40,184 bases of DNA from Nioella sediminis. GTDB lineage: Bacteria > Pseudomonadota > Alphaproteobacteria > Rhodobacterales > Rhodobacteraceae. Both the position numbers and the translations under genes were made by a program. The notes below the pieces were generated by a model that was not told where the DNA came from, ran no database searches, and saw only the letters and a program-made list of their open reading frames with translations. Of this stretch, positions 23,050 to 30,720 are shown one piece after another. The stretch lies in assembly GCF_001879695.1 (NCBI RefSeq), contig NZ_MNBL01000023.1:1-40184 (forward strand), read 5' to 3'. Every line of letters starts with the position of its first letter. The stretch's first letter is position 1.

Positions 23050-25458
23050 ATGACAGCCCTGCCCCCGATCATCGAAGACTGGTTTTCCCGGCAGGGCTGG
23101 CATCTCCACCCGCATCAGCGCGCCATGTTCGACCGTGCCGGGGACCCCGCCCTGATGCTCATCGCCCCGACCGGTGGCGGCAAGACCATGGCCGGGTTCC
23201 TTCCCACGCTGGCCGAACTGGCAGAGGGCGGGCATGAGGGACTGCACACGCTCTATGTCTCGCCCCTGAAGGCGCTCGCCGCCGATATCAAGCGCAACCT
23301 GCGCCGCCCGGTCGAGGAGATGGGCCTGCCGATCCGCATCGAGGACCGCACCGGCGACACCCCCCAAAGCCGCCGCAAACGCCAGCGCGCCGACCCGCCG
23401 CACATCCTTCTGACTACGCCCGAAAGCCTCGCCCTGCTGACCTCCTACGAGGATGCGGCCCACACCTTCTGCGGCCTCAAGCGTGTCATTGTCGACGAAA
23501 TTCACGCCCTTGCCGAAAGCAAACGCGGCGACCAGCTTTTCCTTGCCCTCTCACGTCTGGAAACCCTCGCCCCCGGCCTGCGCCGCGTGGGCCTGTCGGC
23601 CACGGTCGAGGATCCACCCGCGCTGGCGCAGCTTCTGGCCCGCGCGCCGGATTCTTGCCCGATCCTTCATGCCGATCCCGGACCCGATCCAGATATCGCC
23701 ATGCTGGAAACCGAGGAACGCCCCCCCTGGTCTGGCGGTGGTGGGGCCTATGCGATCCCGGCGGTGCTGGACCAGATCCGGCAGCACAAGACCACGCTCA
23801 TTTTCCACAACACCCGCGCTCAGGCCGAGATTTTCTTTCATAATCTGTGGCTTGCCAATGAGGACGGGTTGCCCATCGGCATCCACCACGGGGCGCTCGC
23901 ACGCGAACAGCGCGAACGGGTGGAGGCCGCGATGGTGGCGGGCGATCTGCGCGCCATCGTCTGCACCGGCACGCTCGATCTGGGCATCGACTGGGGCGAT
24001 GTGGACCTCGTCATTCAGGTCGGCGCCCCCAAGAACGTCAAGCGATTGGTGCAGCGCATCGGCCGTGCCAACCACCGCTACAACGCGCCGTCAAAGGCGC
24101 TGCTGGTGCCCGCCAACCGGTTCGAAGTGGTGGAATGCGTGGCGGCGCTGGAGGCTGTGAAGGCACATGAACTTGATGGCGAGCCGCGCGGGCCAGGGCC
24201 TTTGGACGTGCTCTGCCAGCATATCTTGATCCGCGCTGCCGCCGGTCCCTTCGATGCCGACACCCTGTTCGCAGAAATCAAAACGGTCGGCGCCTATGCC
24301 AACCTGCCCCGCGCCACTTTCGACCGCTGCCTCGATTTCGCGGCGACCGGCGGCTATGCCCTGCGCGCCTATGATCAGTGGCAGCGGCTGGTGCAGCGCG
24401 CGGACGGCTCGTGGCAACTGCGCGACCCCAGGGGCGCGGCCCGCATCCGCATGAATATCGGCACCATCACCGACAGCGACAAGCTGAAGGTACAGCTCAA
24501 ACACACCCGCGGCGGCAGGCCCCTAGGCGAGGTCGAGGAGGCCTTCGCCGCCACGCTCACCCAAGGCGACACATTCCTGATTGGTGGCCATATCGTCCGC
24601 TACGAAGGCTTGCGCGAAATGGTCGTCGAGGTCAGCCGCGACAAGGGCCGGAAGCCAAAGATCGCCGTCTTCTCCGGCACCAAATTCGCCACCTCCACCC
24701 AGCTTTCCGACCGCATCCTGGCGATGTTCCGGCAGCGCGACTGGCCCAACCTACCCCCGCATACCGCCGACTGGCTGGCACTGCAACGAGAGGTCTCCAG
24801 GCTACCCGAACGCGACCGGCTGCTTGTCGAGACCTTCCCCCATGACGGGCTGCACCACCTGTGTCTTTACGGCTTCGCGGGCAAGAACGCGCAGCAGACC
24901 CTTGGCCTTCTGGTCACGCAGCGGATGGAGGAACAGGGCCTCAATCCCATGGGTTTCGTCGCCACCGATTATGCCACGCTTATCTGGGGTCTCGACCCGG
25001 TCACTGATCCTGCACCGCTACTGTCACGCGAGGGGCTGCATCAGGCGCTGGAGGGCTGGCTGGCCGAAAACGCCGTGATGAAACGCACCTTCAAGACCTC
25101 TGCCATCGTGGCGGGCCTCATCGACCGCAACAGCCCCGGCGGCAAACGCAAATCCGGGCGGCAGGCGACGTTTTCCACCGATATCCTCTATGACACGCTG
25201 CGCAAATATGACCCCGATCACCTGATGCTGGACATCACGCGGGAAGAGGCCATGCGCGGGTTGGTGGATTTCGGCCGTGTGGAGGAGATGCTCGACCGCA
25301 TCGGCCCCCGCATCGACCATCTGGACCTTTCCCGCGTCACCCCGCTGGCCGCCCCGATGTTCCTGGAGGTCGGCAAAGTCCCGGTCAAAGGCCGCGCCGA
25401 AGATGTGCTGATCGAACGCGAACGCACGGCGCTGATGCAGGCCGCCGGGCTGGCCTAG
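23050..25458 (+). CDS. Ligase-associated DNA-damage-response DEXH helicase (Lhr-like)
   Basis: An 802-residue superfamily 2 helicase of the Lhr-like group associated with ATP-dependent DNA ligase and an exonuclease. Motifs in order: Walker A APTGGGKTMAGF (about residues 39-50), Ia YVSPLKALAAD, Walker B/DEXH VIVDEIHALAESKRGDQL, III LSATVEDP, IV-V CTGTLDLGIDWGDVDLVIQ, and VI QRIGRANHR. The C-terminal half (DUF4145-free, winged-helix and beta-barrel parts) is characteristic of Lhr. GAGG precedes the ATG at 23050. The pdeM nuclease gene follows within 50 bases, the usual pair. The ligase and exonuclease partners are not in this window. Confidence 0.93.
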   Translation: MTALPPIIEDWFSRQGWHLHPHQRAMFDRAGDPALMLIAPTGGGKTMAGFLPTLAELAEGGHEGLHTLYVSPLKALAADIKRNLRRPVEEMGLPIRIEDRTGDTPQSRRKRQRADPPHILLTTPESLALLTSYEDAAHTFCGLKRVIVDEIHALAESKRGDQLFLALSRLETLAPGLRRVGLSATVEDPPALAQLLARAPDSCPILHADPGPDPDIAMLETEERPPWSGGGGAYAIPAVLDQIRQHKTTLIFHNTRAQAEIFFHNLWLANEDGLPIGIHHGALAREQRERVEAAMVAGDLRAIVCTGTLDLGIDWGDVDLVIQVGAPKNVKRLVQRIGRANHRYNAPSKALLVPANRFEVVECVAALEAVKAHELDGEPRGPGPLDVLCQHILIRAAAGPFDADTLFAEIKTVGAYANLPRATFDRCLDFAATGGYALRAYDQWQRLVQRADGSWQLRDPRGAARIRMNIGTITDSDKLKVQLKHTRGGRPLGEVEEAFAATLTQGDTFLIGGHIVRYEGLREMVVEVSRDKGRKPKIAVFSGTKFATSTQLSDRILAMFRQRDWPNLPPHTADWLALQREVSRLPERDRLLVETFPHDGLHHLCLYGFAGKNAQQTLGLLVTQRMEEQGLNPMGFVATDYATLIWGLDPVTDPAPLLSREGLHQALEGWLAENAVMKRTFKTSAIVAGLIDRNSPGGKRKSGRQATFSTDILYDTLRKYDPDHLMLDITREEAMRGLVDFGRVEEMLDRIGPRIDHLDLSRVTPLAAPMFLEVGKVPVKGRAEDVLIERERTALMQAAGLA

Positions 25459-25498
25459 CCCCTTGCGCCACGCCGCGCCCCATGCGATGGAACAGACC

Positions 25499-26161
25499 AT
25501 GAACGGATTGCCCTTCTCCTTCGCAGGTGAGACCCTGACCGCCCTGCCCTCCGGCGCGCTGCACTGGCCCGCGCGGCGGCTGCTTTGCGTCTCTGACCTG
25601 CATCTTGGCAAATCCGAGCGCATGGCAAGGCGTGGCGGCCCGATCCTGCCCCCCTATGAGGCACGTGAAACCCTCACCCGTCTCGATGCCGATATCCGCG
25701 CCACCGAGCCTGAAACGGTCATTTGCCTGGGCGATAGTTTCGACGATCTCGACGCCATGCGCGCGCTGGAGGATCAGGCCCGCGCCATGCTGACCACGCT
25801 CATGGCAGGCAGCCGATGGATCTGGATCGAGGGCAATCACGATGCCGGCCCCGTCGATCTTGGCGGCAGCCACCTTGAACAGCACCGGGAAGGCGCCCTC
25901 ACCTTCCGCCATATCGCCACCTCTGACGCGACCGGCGAAATCTCCGGCCATTACCACCCCAAGGCCCGCATCCCGCTCAAGGCCCGCAGCCTCACCCGCC
26001 CCTGTTTCCTACGCGACGACACCCGCCTGATCCTGCCCGCCTATGGCACCTATACTGGCGGGCTGCACACGGACCGGCCGCCGCTCAGCACCCTGATGGG
26101 GCCGGGCGCACAGGCGATCCTGCTGGCCACTCCGCCCCTTGCCGTGCCCATGCCCCGCTAG
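25499..26161 (+). CDS. pdeM: Ligase-associated DNA-damage-response endonuclease PdeM
   Basis: A 220-residue metallophosphatase-fold nuclease. The metal-binding motifs are all present: VSDLHLGKSERMARRGG (DxH), CLGDSFDDL (GDxxD type), IEGNHD, and SGHYHPKAR. It is the usual partner of the helicase encoded directly upstream, acting in repair of damaged DNA. I start at the ATG at 25499 (MNGLPFSFAGETLTAL), which matches the family N-terminus and has GATGG upstream. In-frame ATG at 25487 and TTG at 25463 are other possibilities. The stop of the helicase and this start are only 40 bases apart, so the pair is likely one transcript. Confidence 0.92.
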   Translation: MNGLPFSFAGETLTALPSGALHWPARRLLCVSDLHLGKSERMARRGGPILPPYEARETLTRLDADIRATEPETVICLGDSFDDLDAMRALEDQARAMLTTLMAGSRWIWIEGNHDAGPVDLGGSHLEQHREGALTFRHIATSDATGEISGHYHPKARIPLKARSLTRPCFLRDDTRLILPAYGTYTGGLHTDRPPLSTLMGPGAQAILLATPPLAVPMPR

Positions 26162-26239
26162 ACGACGCTGCGTTCTTTCCGCACCCGCTTGCCGCCCCCC
26201 CTGTCCCCCGGCAGGATAGCCGGACAGGGAGGACAGAAC

Positions 26240-26644
26240 ATGGACCAACGCATCCGCGACAGCTTCGACAAACAGGGGTTGATGACCAGCCTCGATGCCC
26301 GCATCGACAGCATCGCGCCGGGCCGTGTGGTGATCTCTGCCCCGATCCGGCCAGAGGCCAGCCAGCAGCACGGCTTTGCCCATGCGGGCCTGACCTTTGC
26401 ACTGGGTGACAGTGCCGCGGGCTATTCGGCGCTGACCACCATGGCCGAAGGGGCCGAGGTGCTGACCGCCGAGATGAAGATCAACCTTGTCGCTCCTGCA
26501 GATGGCGCACGGCTGATTGCAACCGGCGAGGTGATCAAGCCTGGCCGCCGCCTTGTGGTGACGCGCGCCACGGTGGAAACCGAATACCCTGATGGCACCA
26601 GAAAACTCGTAGCGGTGCTTCAGGGAACAATGGTCCCGGTCTGA
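26240..26644 (+). CDS. PaaI-type hotdog thioesterase
   Basis: A 134-residue hotdog-fold protein. The PaaI/YdiI pattern is visible in QQHGFAHAGLTFALGDSAAGYSAL (the central helix, with Gly and His near its start), then VLTAEMKINLVAPADGARLIATGEVIKPGRRLVVTRATV, then an LVAVLQGTMVPV ending. Such proteins hydrolyse acyl- or aryl-CoA thioesters. The exact acyl group is not evident. GGGAGG precedes the ATG at 26240. It stands between the pdeM gene and an ArsR-SRPBCC pair with no clear operon link to either. Confidence 0.88.
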   Translation: MDQRIRDSFDKQGLMTSLDARIDSIAPGRVVISAPIRPEASQQHGFAHAGLTFALGDSAAGYSALTTMAEGAEVLTAEMKINLVAPADGARLIATGEVIKPGRRLVVTRATVETEYPDGTRKLVAVLQGTMVPV

Positions 26645-26660
26645 CACCACCCTTGAAGAC

Positions 26661-26676
26661 ATAACCGAATCGTTAT
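26661..26676. promoter_or_regulatory. Possible ArsR-family operator
   Basis: An inverted repeat, ATAAC then six bases then GTTAT, lies directly before the ArsR start codon. A further GTTAT occurs 14 bases on. Autoregulation by ArsR-type repressors from such a site is common. The short arms make this tentative. Confidence 0.45.
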
Positions 26677-26678
26677 AT

Positions 26679-27023
26679 ATGGCTTCCGTTATGAATAGCT
26701 CGATGGACAGCCTCTTTGCGGCCCTCGCCGACCCCACCCGCCGCGCGATCGTCGATCAGCTGCGCAAGGGAGAGGCCAGCGCCGGCGATCTCGCCCGCCC
26801 CTTTGCCCTGTCGCAACCGGCCGTATCGCGCCACTTGCGCACCCTGCGCGAGGCGGGGCTGATCGACACCCGCCGCGCCGGGACGAAACGCATGTTCCGG
26901 CTGAAACCCCATCGACTTTCCGAACTCGACGCCTGGCTGGACAAGTTCCGGGCGATCATGGAGGCGAACTATTCCCGCCTCGACACCCTTCTGGCTCAAG
27001 AGGACCCCAAGGATGACACTTGA
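26679..27023 (+). CDS. ArsR family transcriptional regulator
   Basis: A 114-residue winged-helix regulator. The characteristic opening MDSLFAALADPTRRAIVDQLRKGEASAGDLARPFALSQPAVSRHLRTLREAGLIDTRRAG carries the DNA-recognition helix. No metal-binding Cys pair is present, so it belongs to the group of ArsR proteins paired with SRPBCC proteins rather than to metal sensors. Three in-frame ATGs (26679, 26691, 26703) are possible and none has a good ribosome-binding sequence. Translation may be leaderless. It overlaps the SRPBCC gene by 11 bases, so the two are made together. Confidence 0.9.
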   Translation: MASVMNSSMDSLFAALADPTRRAIVDQLRKGEASAGDLARPFALSQPAVSRHLRTLREAGLIDTRRAGTKRMFRLKPHRLSELDAWLDKFRAIMEANYSRLDTLLAQEDPKDDT

Positions 27024-27480
27024 AACGAAACTTCAGGGCGACAGGCAGCTTGTCCTGACACGGGCCTTCGCCGCCCCGCCCGACCGCGTCTTCCGCGCCC
27101 ATACCGAAGCCGACCTTGTTCGCCAGTGGATGTCTGGCGCAATGGGCTACGTGGTGGCCGATTGCACCTATGACGCCCGCCCCGGCGGCAGCTACCGGGT
27201 GGTCTGGGAAGGTGAGGATGATGAAATGCCCAGTTTCGAGGTTTCGGGCGAGTTTATCGCGCTCGACCCGCCGCACCGGATCGAACATGTGGAACGCATG
27301 CATCTGCCGGAGATGACCACCAGCGACAATCACATCGTCACGGAGTTTGCCGCGGACGCGGGCGGAACCCTGATGACCATGACCATGACATTCGACAGCA
27401 GCGAGGCACGGGACGAGGCGATTGCCACCGGCATGACCGAGGGGATGGAGGCCTGCTACCTGCAGCTCGATACGCTCTAG
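27013..27480 (+). CDS. SRPBCC (AHSA1-like) domain protein
   Basis: A 155-residue START/Bet v 1-like protein of the AHSA1 group. The opening RQLVLTRAFAAPPDRVFRAHTEADLVRQWM and the strands GGSYRVVWEG and FEVSGEFIALDPPHRIEHVERM are typical. The C-terminal helix ends EGMEACYLQLDTL. Such proteins bind hydrophobic ligands and are very often encoded with an ArsR-type repressor, as here. The ligand is unknown. The start lies within the end of the ArsR frame (AAGGATGACA), with an AAGG serving as ribosome-binding sequence. It converges on the Fe-S protein gene 18 bases beyond. Confidence 0.9.
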   Translation: MTLETKLQGDRQLVLTRAFAAPPDRVFRAHTEADLVRQWMSGAMGYVVADCTYDARPGGSYRVVWEGEDDEMPSFEVSGEFIALDPPHRIEHVERMHLPEMTTSDNHIVTEFAADAGGTLMTMTMTFDSSEARDEAIATGMTEGMEACYLQLDTL

Positions 27481-27498
27481 CGGCGGGCCACTGGCGGC

Positions 27499-28137
27499 TC
27501 AGCCCTCTTCCGAGGAAAACCCCGCCGGTTTGTGGCTACCGTCACAGAAAGGCTTGTTCGCAGACTGCCCGCAACGGCAGAGAAAGACCTTCTCCGCCCG
27601 CGCAATCTGCGCCCCGGTGCCGGAGGTGACCTCGACAGGGCCAACCAGCCCAACCGGCCCGTTTGGCACCGGACGCACCTCCAGCGCCTCGCCCATCCGC
27701 GTCTCGCTGTCCTTGTCCGACGGCGCGGGCTCTCCAGTCGCGGTGAACCCGGCTTTCACATGGGCATAGTCGCAAAACGGCTTGTTGGCGGATTGGCCGC
27801 AGCGGCAGAGCGTCATTCGGGTGAACCGCTCCTCCCCCATGCGCAGATCGCCCGACAGCTCCACCGGCCCGTTCTCCTGCACCCGGACCCGGTTGATGGG
27901 CTTGGGCCGCTCCTCGCCGCCCCCATCGAGCCGCCGGAAGGTCAGGGCCCCCGAGGGACAGGTGCGGATCATCGCCGCGATTTCTTCCGCCGGGGCCGCA
28001 TCCGGTGTCACCCAGGGCCGCCGGGACGGGTCGAAGACCTGAGGCAGGCTGAGAAAACAATTGCGCGCATGAATGCAGCGCGACATCTCAAAGCTGATCT
28101 CGATATCGGTGCCGGTGTAACTGCGGGGCTTGGCCAT
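27499..28137 (-). CDS. Mono-cluster ferredoxin-like domain fused to two CDGSH-type domains
   Basis: A 212-residue protein with three cluster-binding parts. The N-terminal YjdI-like (Fer4_19) domain contains SRCIHARNC (Cys21, Cys27) and RTCPSGALTF (Cys60). Two CDGSH-type modules follow. The first is CRCGQSANKPFCDYAH (Cys111-His126), where the CDGSH core reads CDYAH. The second is CRCGQSANKPFCDGSH (Cys187-His202). The three Cys and one His ligands are kept in both, so both may hold 2Fe-2S clusters. The identical CRCGQSANKPFCD stretch shows an internal duplication. No signal peptide is present. AGGAG lies before the ATG. A redox or cluster-storage role is likely. Confidence 0.9.
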   Translation of the reverse strand: MAKPRSYTGTDIEISFEMSRCIHARNCFLSLPQVFDPSRRPWVTPDAAPAEEIAAMIRTCPSGALTFRRLDGGGEERPKPINRVRVQENGPVELSGDLRMGEERFTRMTLCRCGQSANKPFCDYAHVKAGFTATGEPAPSDKDSETRMGEALEVRPVPNGPVGLVGPVEVTSGTGAQIARAEKVFLCRCGQSANKPFCDGSHKPAGFSSEEG

Positions 28138-28253
28138 GAGCGGGCTCCTGTTCTGCGCGGGGTCGCCCGCAGCCTAGACGCCCCGGGCGCACATCCCAAT
28201 CAAAACATCGTCAACCATGTCCCGCACCCTCTCTTTCATCTTGGCGACAAATA

Positions 28254-28266
28254 CCTCCGCCGGAGG
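28254..28266. repeat. Short GC-rich palindrome, copy B
   Basis: A perfect 6-bp stem around one C (CCTCCG, C, CGGAGG), preceded by CAAATA. It closely resembles copy A at 114-128. Confidence 0.45.
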
Positions 28267-28361
28267 CATCCCACCCTCACCACCAATCCGACCGCCAGAG
28301 AGGACAGAGCTGACGGCCTCCAAACCGATCCGAAGCACTCACCTCTCACCCCGCGCGGGGG

Positions 28362-28405
28362 AAGGGCCTTCCAAGGCCCTTGTGAAGAGGTTTCGAAACC
28401 TCTTC
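28362..28405. repeat. Paired-palindrome element 3
   Basis: Two adjacent palindromes: AAGGGCCTT / AAGGCCCTT (28362-28370, 28373-28381, two-base loop), then a perfect 22-bp palindrome with arms GAAGAGGTTTC and GAAACCTCTTC (28384-28405). TCCCCGCGC follows, as after element 2. The sequences differ from the other two elements but the layout is the same. Confidence 0.88.
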
Positions 28406-28474
28406 CCCGCGCAAGCGGCACTGGTGCAGGCCCGATCCGGCCAGTCTCGGAAATCCAGGTTTCGTCTACACGGG

Positions 28475-28519
28475 TGGTGTACGGGGGGTGTACAGGGGGT
28501 GTACGCATGGCACCCCCCT
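28475..28519. repeat. G-rich element with three TGTAC cores at 11-bp spacing, copy 2
   Basis: TGTAC at 28478-28482, 28489-28493 and 28500-28504, again exactly 11 bp apart, followed by the same potential GGGGGTG / CACCCCC hairpin. The inner loop differs from copy 1 at a few bases (GCAT in place of GCCC) while the arms are unchanged, which is consistent with selection on the pairing. It ends 12 bases after the folD stop as read on the minus strand. Confidence 0.8.
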
Positions 28520-28531
28520 AATATCGGCCCG

Positions 28532-29431
28532 TCAGGCGGTCAGCCCTTCCGGCTCCGCCAGCCCGTTCGCCCGGCAGCAGGCGGTCAGCGTATTGGCCAG
28601 CAGGCAGGCGATGGTCATCGGCCCCACGCCCCCCGGCACCGGCGTGATCGCGCCCGCAACCTCGGCGCAGCTGGCATAGTCCACATCGCCCACCAGCTTG
28701 GTTTTCTCCGGGTTCTCCGGGTGCTGGATTCGGTTGATGCCCACGTCGATCACGGTGGCGCCCGGCTTGACCCAATCACCGGGGATCATCTCGGGCCGGC
28801 CCACGGCGGCCACCAGAATATCGGCGCCCTGACAGACAGCCGCCAGATCCTTGGTGCGCGAATGCGCGATCGTCACGGTACAGCTATCCCCCAGCAAAAG
28901 CTGGGCCATCGGCTTGCCCACGATGTTCGAGCGCCCCACCACGACCGCGTTCATGCCGGAAAGCGACCCATGGTGATCGCGCAGCATCATCAGGCAGCCC
29001 AGGGGCGTGCAGGGCACCATGCTTTTCTGCCCTGTGCCGAGCAGGCCCACGTTGGAGATGTGGAACCCGTCCACGTCCTTCGCAGGGTCTATCGAATTGA
29101 TAACAAGGTCAGAATTCAGATGTCCGGGCAGCGGCAGCTGCACCAGGATGCCATGCACGGACGGATCGTTGTTCAGCCGAGAGATCAGCGCCAGCAGATC
29201 CTCTTCGGACGTGTCCGCTTCCAGTTTGTGCTCGTAGCTGTTCATGCCGACCTCGACGGTCTGCTTGCCCTTGGAGCGGACATAGACCTGGCTGGCCGGG
29301 TCCTCGCCCACCAGCACCACGGCAAGGCCGGGGGTGATGCCCTGTTCTTCCTTCAGCCGGGCCACATGCTCGGCGACCTGCGCGCGGACCTTGGCCGCGA
29401 AGGCCTTTCCGTCGATAATGGTTGCACTCAT
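28532..29431 (-). CDS. folD: Methylenetetrahydrofolate dehydrogenase / methenyltetrahydrofolate cyclohydrolase
   Basis: A 299-residue bifunctional folate enzyme with all key residues. Tyr50 and Lys54 are in YVRSKGKQ, Gln98 in LVQLPLPGH, and Asp121 in KDVDGFH. The NADP site [18 protein letters not shown] and the C-terminal [18 protein letters not shown] complete the family pattern. It interconverts methylene-, methenyl- and formyl-tetrahydrofolate in the cytosol. Its ATG overlaps the stop of the chorismate mutase gene (ATGA), so the two are translated together. A divergent paralogue lies one gene upstream in the same run. Confidence 0.97.
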   Translation of the reverse strand: MSATIIDGKAFAAKVRAQVAEHVARLKEEQGITPGLAVVLVGEDPASQVYVRSKGKQTVEVGMNSYEHKLEADTSEEDLLALISRLNNDPSVHGILVQLPLPGHLNSDLVINSIDPAKDVDGFHISNVGLLGTGQKSMVPCTPLGCLMMLRDHHGSLSGMNAVVVGRSNIVGKPMAQLLLGDSCTVTIAHSRTKDLAAVCQGADILVAAVGRPEMIPGDWVKPGATVIDVGINRIQHPENPEKTKLVGDVDYASCAEVAGAITPVPGGVGPMTIACLLANTLTACCRANGLAEPEGLTA

Positions 29432-29745
29432 CCGTCTTTCCCTTCCTTGCCGATGACCCGCTCTTCGCGGGCGATCACCGTCTCAATCATGATCCGCCAC
29501 ATGGATTCCGCAAGATCCGCATCCATACCCGCCGCGTCTGCCCGCGCCCGGACGTGGTCCAGAACCTGACGCACCCGTGACGGGGCCGCCGCCGCGATGC
29601 CCTCGCGCGCCTTCAGTTCCGGCGCGCGGTCCGTGTAGCGCTGACGTTCAGCCAAAAGCACCAGCAGTTCCTCGTCAATCTCGTCGATGCAGCTGCGAAG
29701 CTCTGCCATTGACTGCACCGATCCCGGCGCGGGGCGATTGGTCAT
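29428..29745 (-). CDS. Chorismate mutase (AroQ type)
   Basis: A 105-residue helical protein of the AroQ chorismate mutase fold. The first helix pattern is [34 protein letters not shown], which includes the conserved Arg and a RID-like ID-E-LL pattern. Then come [41 protein letters not shown]. It should convert chorismate to prephenate, though an isochorismate-pyruvate lyase activity cannot be excluded in this fold. It lies between the two FolD genes: 3 bases after the upstream paralogue's stop, and overlapping the folD start. Why a shikimate-pathway enzyme is coupled to folate genes is not obvious. Chorismate is also the source of the p-aminobenzoate used for folate. Confidence 0.85.
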   Translation of the reverse strand: MTNRPAPGSVQSMAELRSCIDEIDEELLVLLAERQRYTDRAPELKAREGIAAAAPSRVRQVLDHVRARADAAGMDADLAESMWRIMIETVIAREERVIGKEGKDG

Positions 29746-29748
29746 CGC

Positions 29749-30642
29749 TCAGACCTCCGTATTCGCAAAGGCGGCGCGGTAGTGATCCATCTGCATCCGC
29801 GTCGCCAGAACGGCGTTCTTCATTAGCGTGGCGACCGTCACCGGCCCGACCCCGCCGGGCACCGGCGTGATCCAGCCCGCCACGTCGGCGCAGCTGTCGA
29901 AATCGGCGTCGCCCACGGTTTTGGGGCCGTCCGCCGTTTCGATCCGGTTGATCCCGATATCAATCAGCGCCGCGCCGGGTTTCAGCATGTCGCCCGTCAC
30001 CAGCCCCGGCTTGCCCACGGCCACGAAAACCGCGTCGGCGGCGCGGCTGTGCATCGCGACGGAGCGGGTCATGTGGTGGCAGACGGTCACGGTCGCACCG
30101 AGCCCCATCAGCAGGAAGGCAATCGGTTTGCCCACGATCTCGGAATGGCCGATCACGGTGACGTTCAGCCCCTCCATCGGCAGGGGCAGCGTCTTGAGGA
30201 TTTCCACGGCGGCAACGGCGGTACAGGGTCCAAGCGCAAGGTCGTTATAGACGATGTTCCCGATGGACGCAGGGTGCATCCCCTCAACATCCTTCAGCGG
30301 GTGCACGGATTTTTGCAGCACCTTTACCGGGATGTGGTCGGGCAGAGGGCGCTGGATGATGATGCCGTTCACGCGCGGGTCGGCGTTCAGGCCCTGAAGG
30401 ATCCCGATCAGCTGTTCCAGCGAGGTTTCCGCCGGGTAGTTTCGCGCCTCGAACTCAACCCCTGCGCTCTCGGCGCTCCTTTGCTGGTTGCGCACGTAGA
30501 GTTCGGCCGCAGCGGTATCGCCCACGGAAATCGACACCAGCTTGGGCTGCCAGCCTGCGGCAGCCAGTTCCTCTGCCTCAGCCGCCACGCGGGCGCGCAT
30601 GTCTGCCGCGATGGATTTGCCGTCGATCAGGGCTGCACGCAT
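29749..30642 (-). CDS. Divergent FolD paralogue
   Basis: A 297-residue protein with the FolD fold throughout, from ALIDGKSIAADMRARVAAEA to the final [24 protein letters not shown]. Compared with the canonical FolD in this window, Tyr49 is kept but the catalytic Lys is Gln53 (YVRNQQRS). Gln97 is kept. The folate-contacting Asp is Glu120 (KDVEGMH), and the dinucleotide site reads VTVIGHSEIVGKP with His for Arg. A further NADP contact (Ser in AHSRT) is His in VCHHMT. These changes predict loss of cyclohydrolase activity and altered cofactor use, possibly an NAD-dependent dehydrogenase. GAGGA precedes the ATG. A terminator separates it from fhs. Confidence 0.9.
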   Translation of the reverse strand: MRAALIDGKSIAADMRARVAAEAEELAAAGWQPKLVSISVGDTAAAELYVRNQQRSAESAGVEFEARNYPAETSLEQLIGILQGLNADPRVNGIIIQRPLPDHIPVKVLQKSVHPLKDVEGMHPASIGNIVYNDLALGPCTAVAAVEILKTLPLPMEGLNVTVIGHSEIVGKPIAFLLMGLGATVTVCHHMTRSVAMHSRAADAVFVAVGKPGLVTGDMLKPGAALIDIGINRIETADGPKTVGDADFDSCADVAGWITPVPGGVGPVTVATLMKNAVLATRMQMDHYRAAFANTEV

Positions 30643-30686
30643 ATGCGGGAAATCCTCATGTCGTATCTTGGAAATCGCATGGAAAA

Positions 30687-30708
30687 GGGGCGGCCCGAAA
30701 GCCGCCCC
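30687..30708 (-). terminator. Intrinsic terminator after fhs
   Basis: An 8-bp stem (GGGGCGGC and GCCGCCCC, six-base loop) is followed on the minus strand by TTTTCC. It lies 13 bases after the fhs stop. The downstream folD-like gene therefore probably depends on readthrough or on a promoter in the short gap to 30642. Confidence 0.85.
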
Positions 30709-30720
30709 ATTGTTCGGACC

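Larger units (their letters stand above)
28138..28531. other. Repeat-dense intergenic region between folD and the Fe-S protein gene
   Basis: A 394-base stretch with no gene I can support. Reading left to right it holds a short GC palindrome (28254-28266), a paired-palindrome element (28362-28405) and a triple TGTAC element (28475-28519). It should also include the promoter of the Fe-S protein gene and the 3' end of the folD transcript. Three element types in under 300 bases make it the densest repeat site in the window. Confidence 0.7.
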
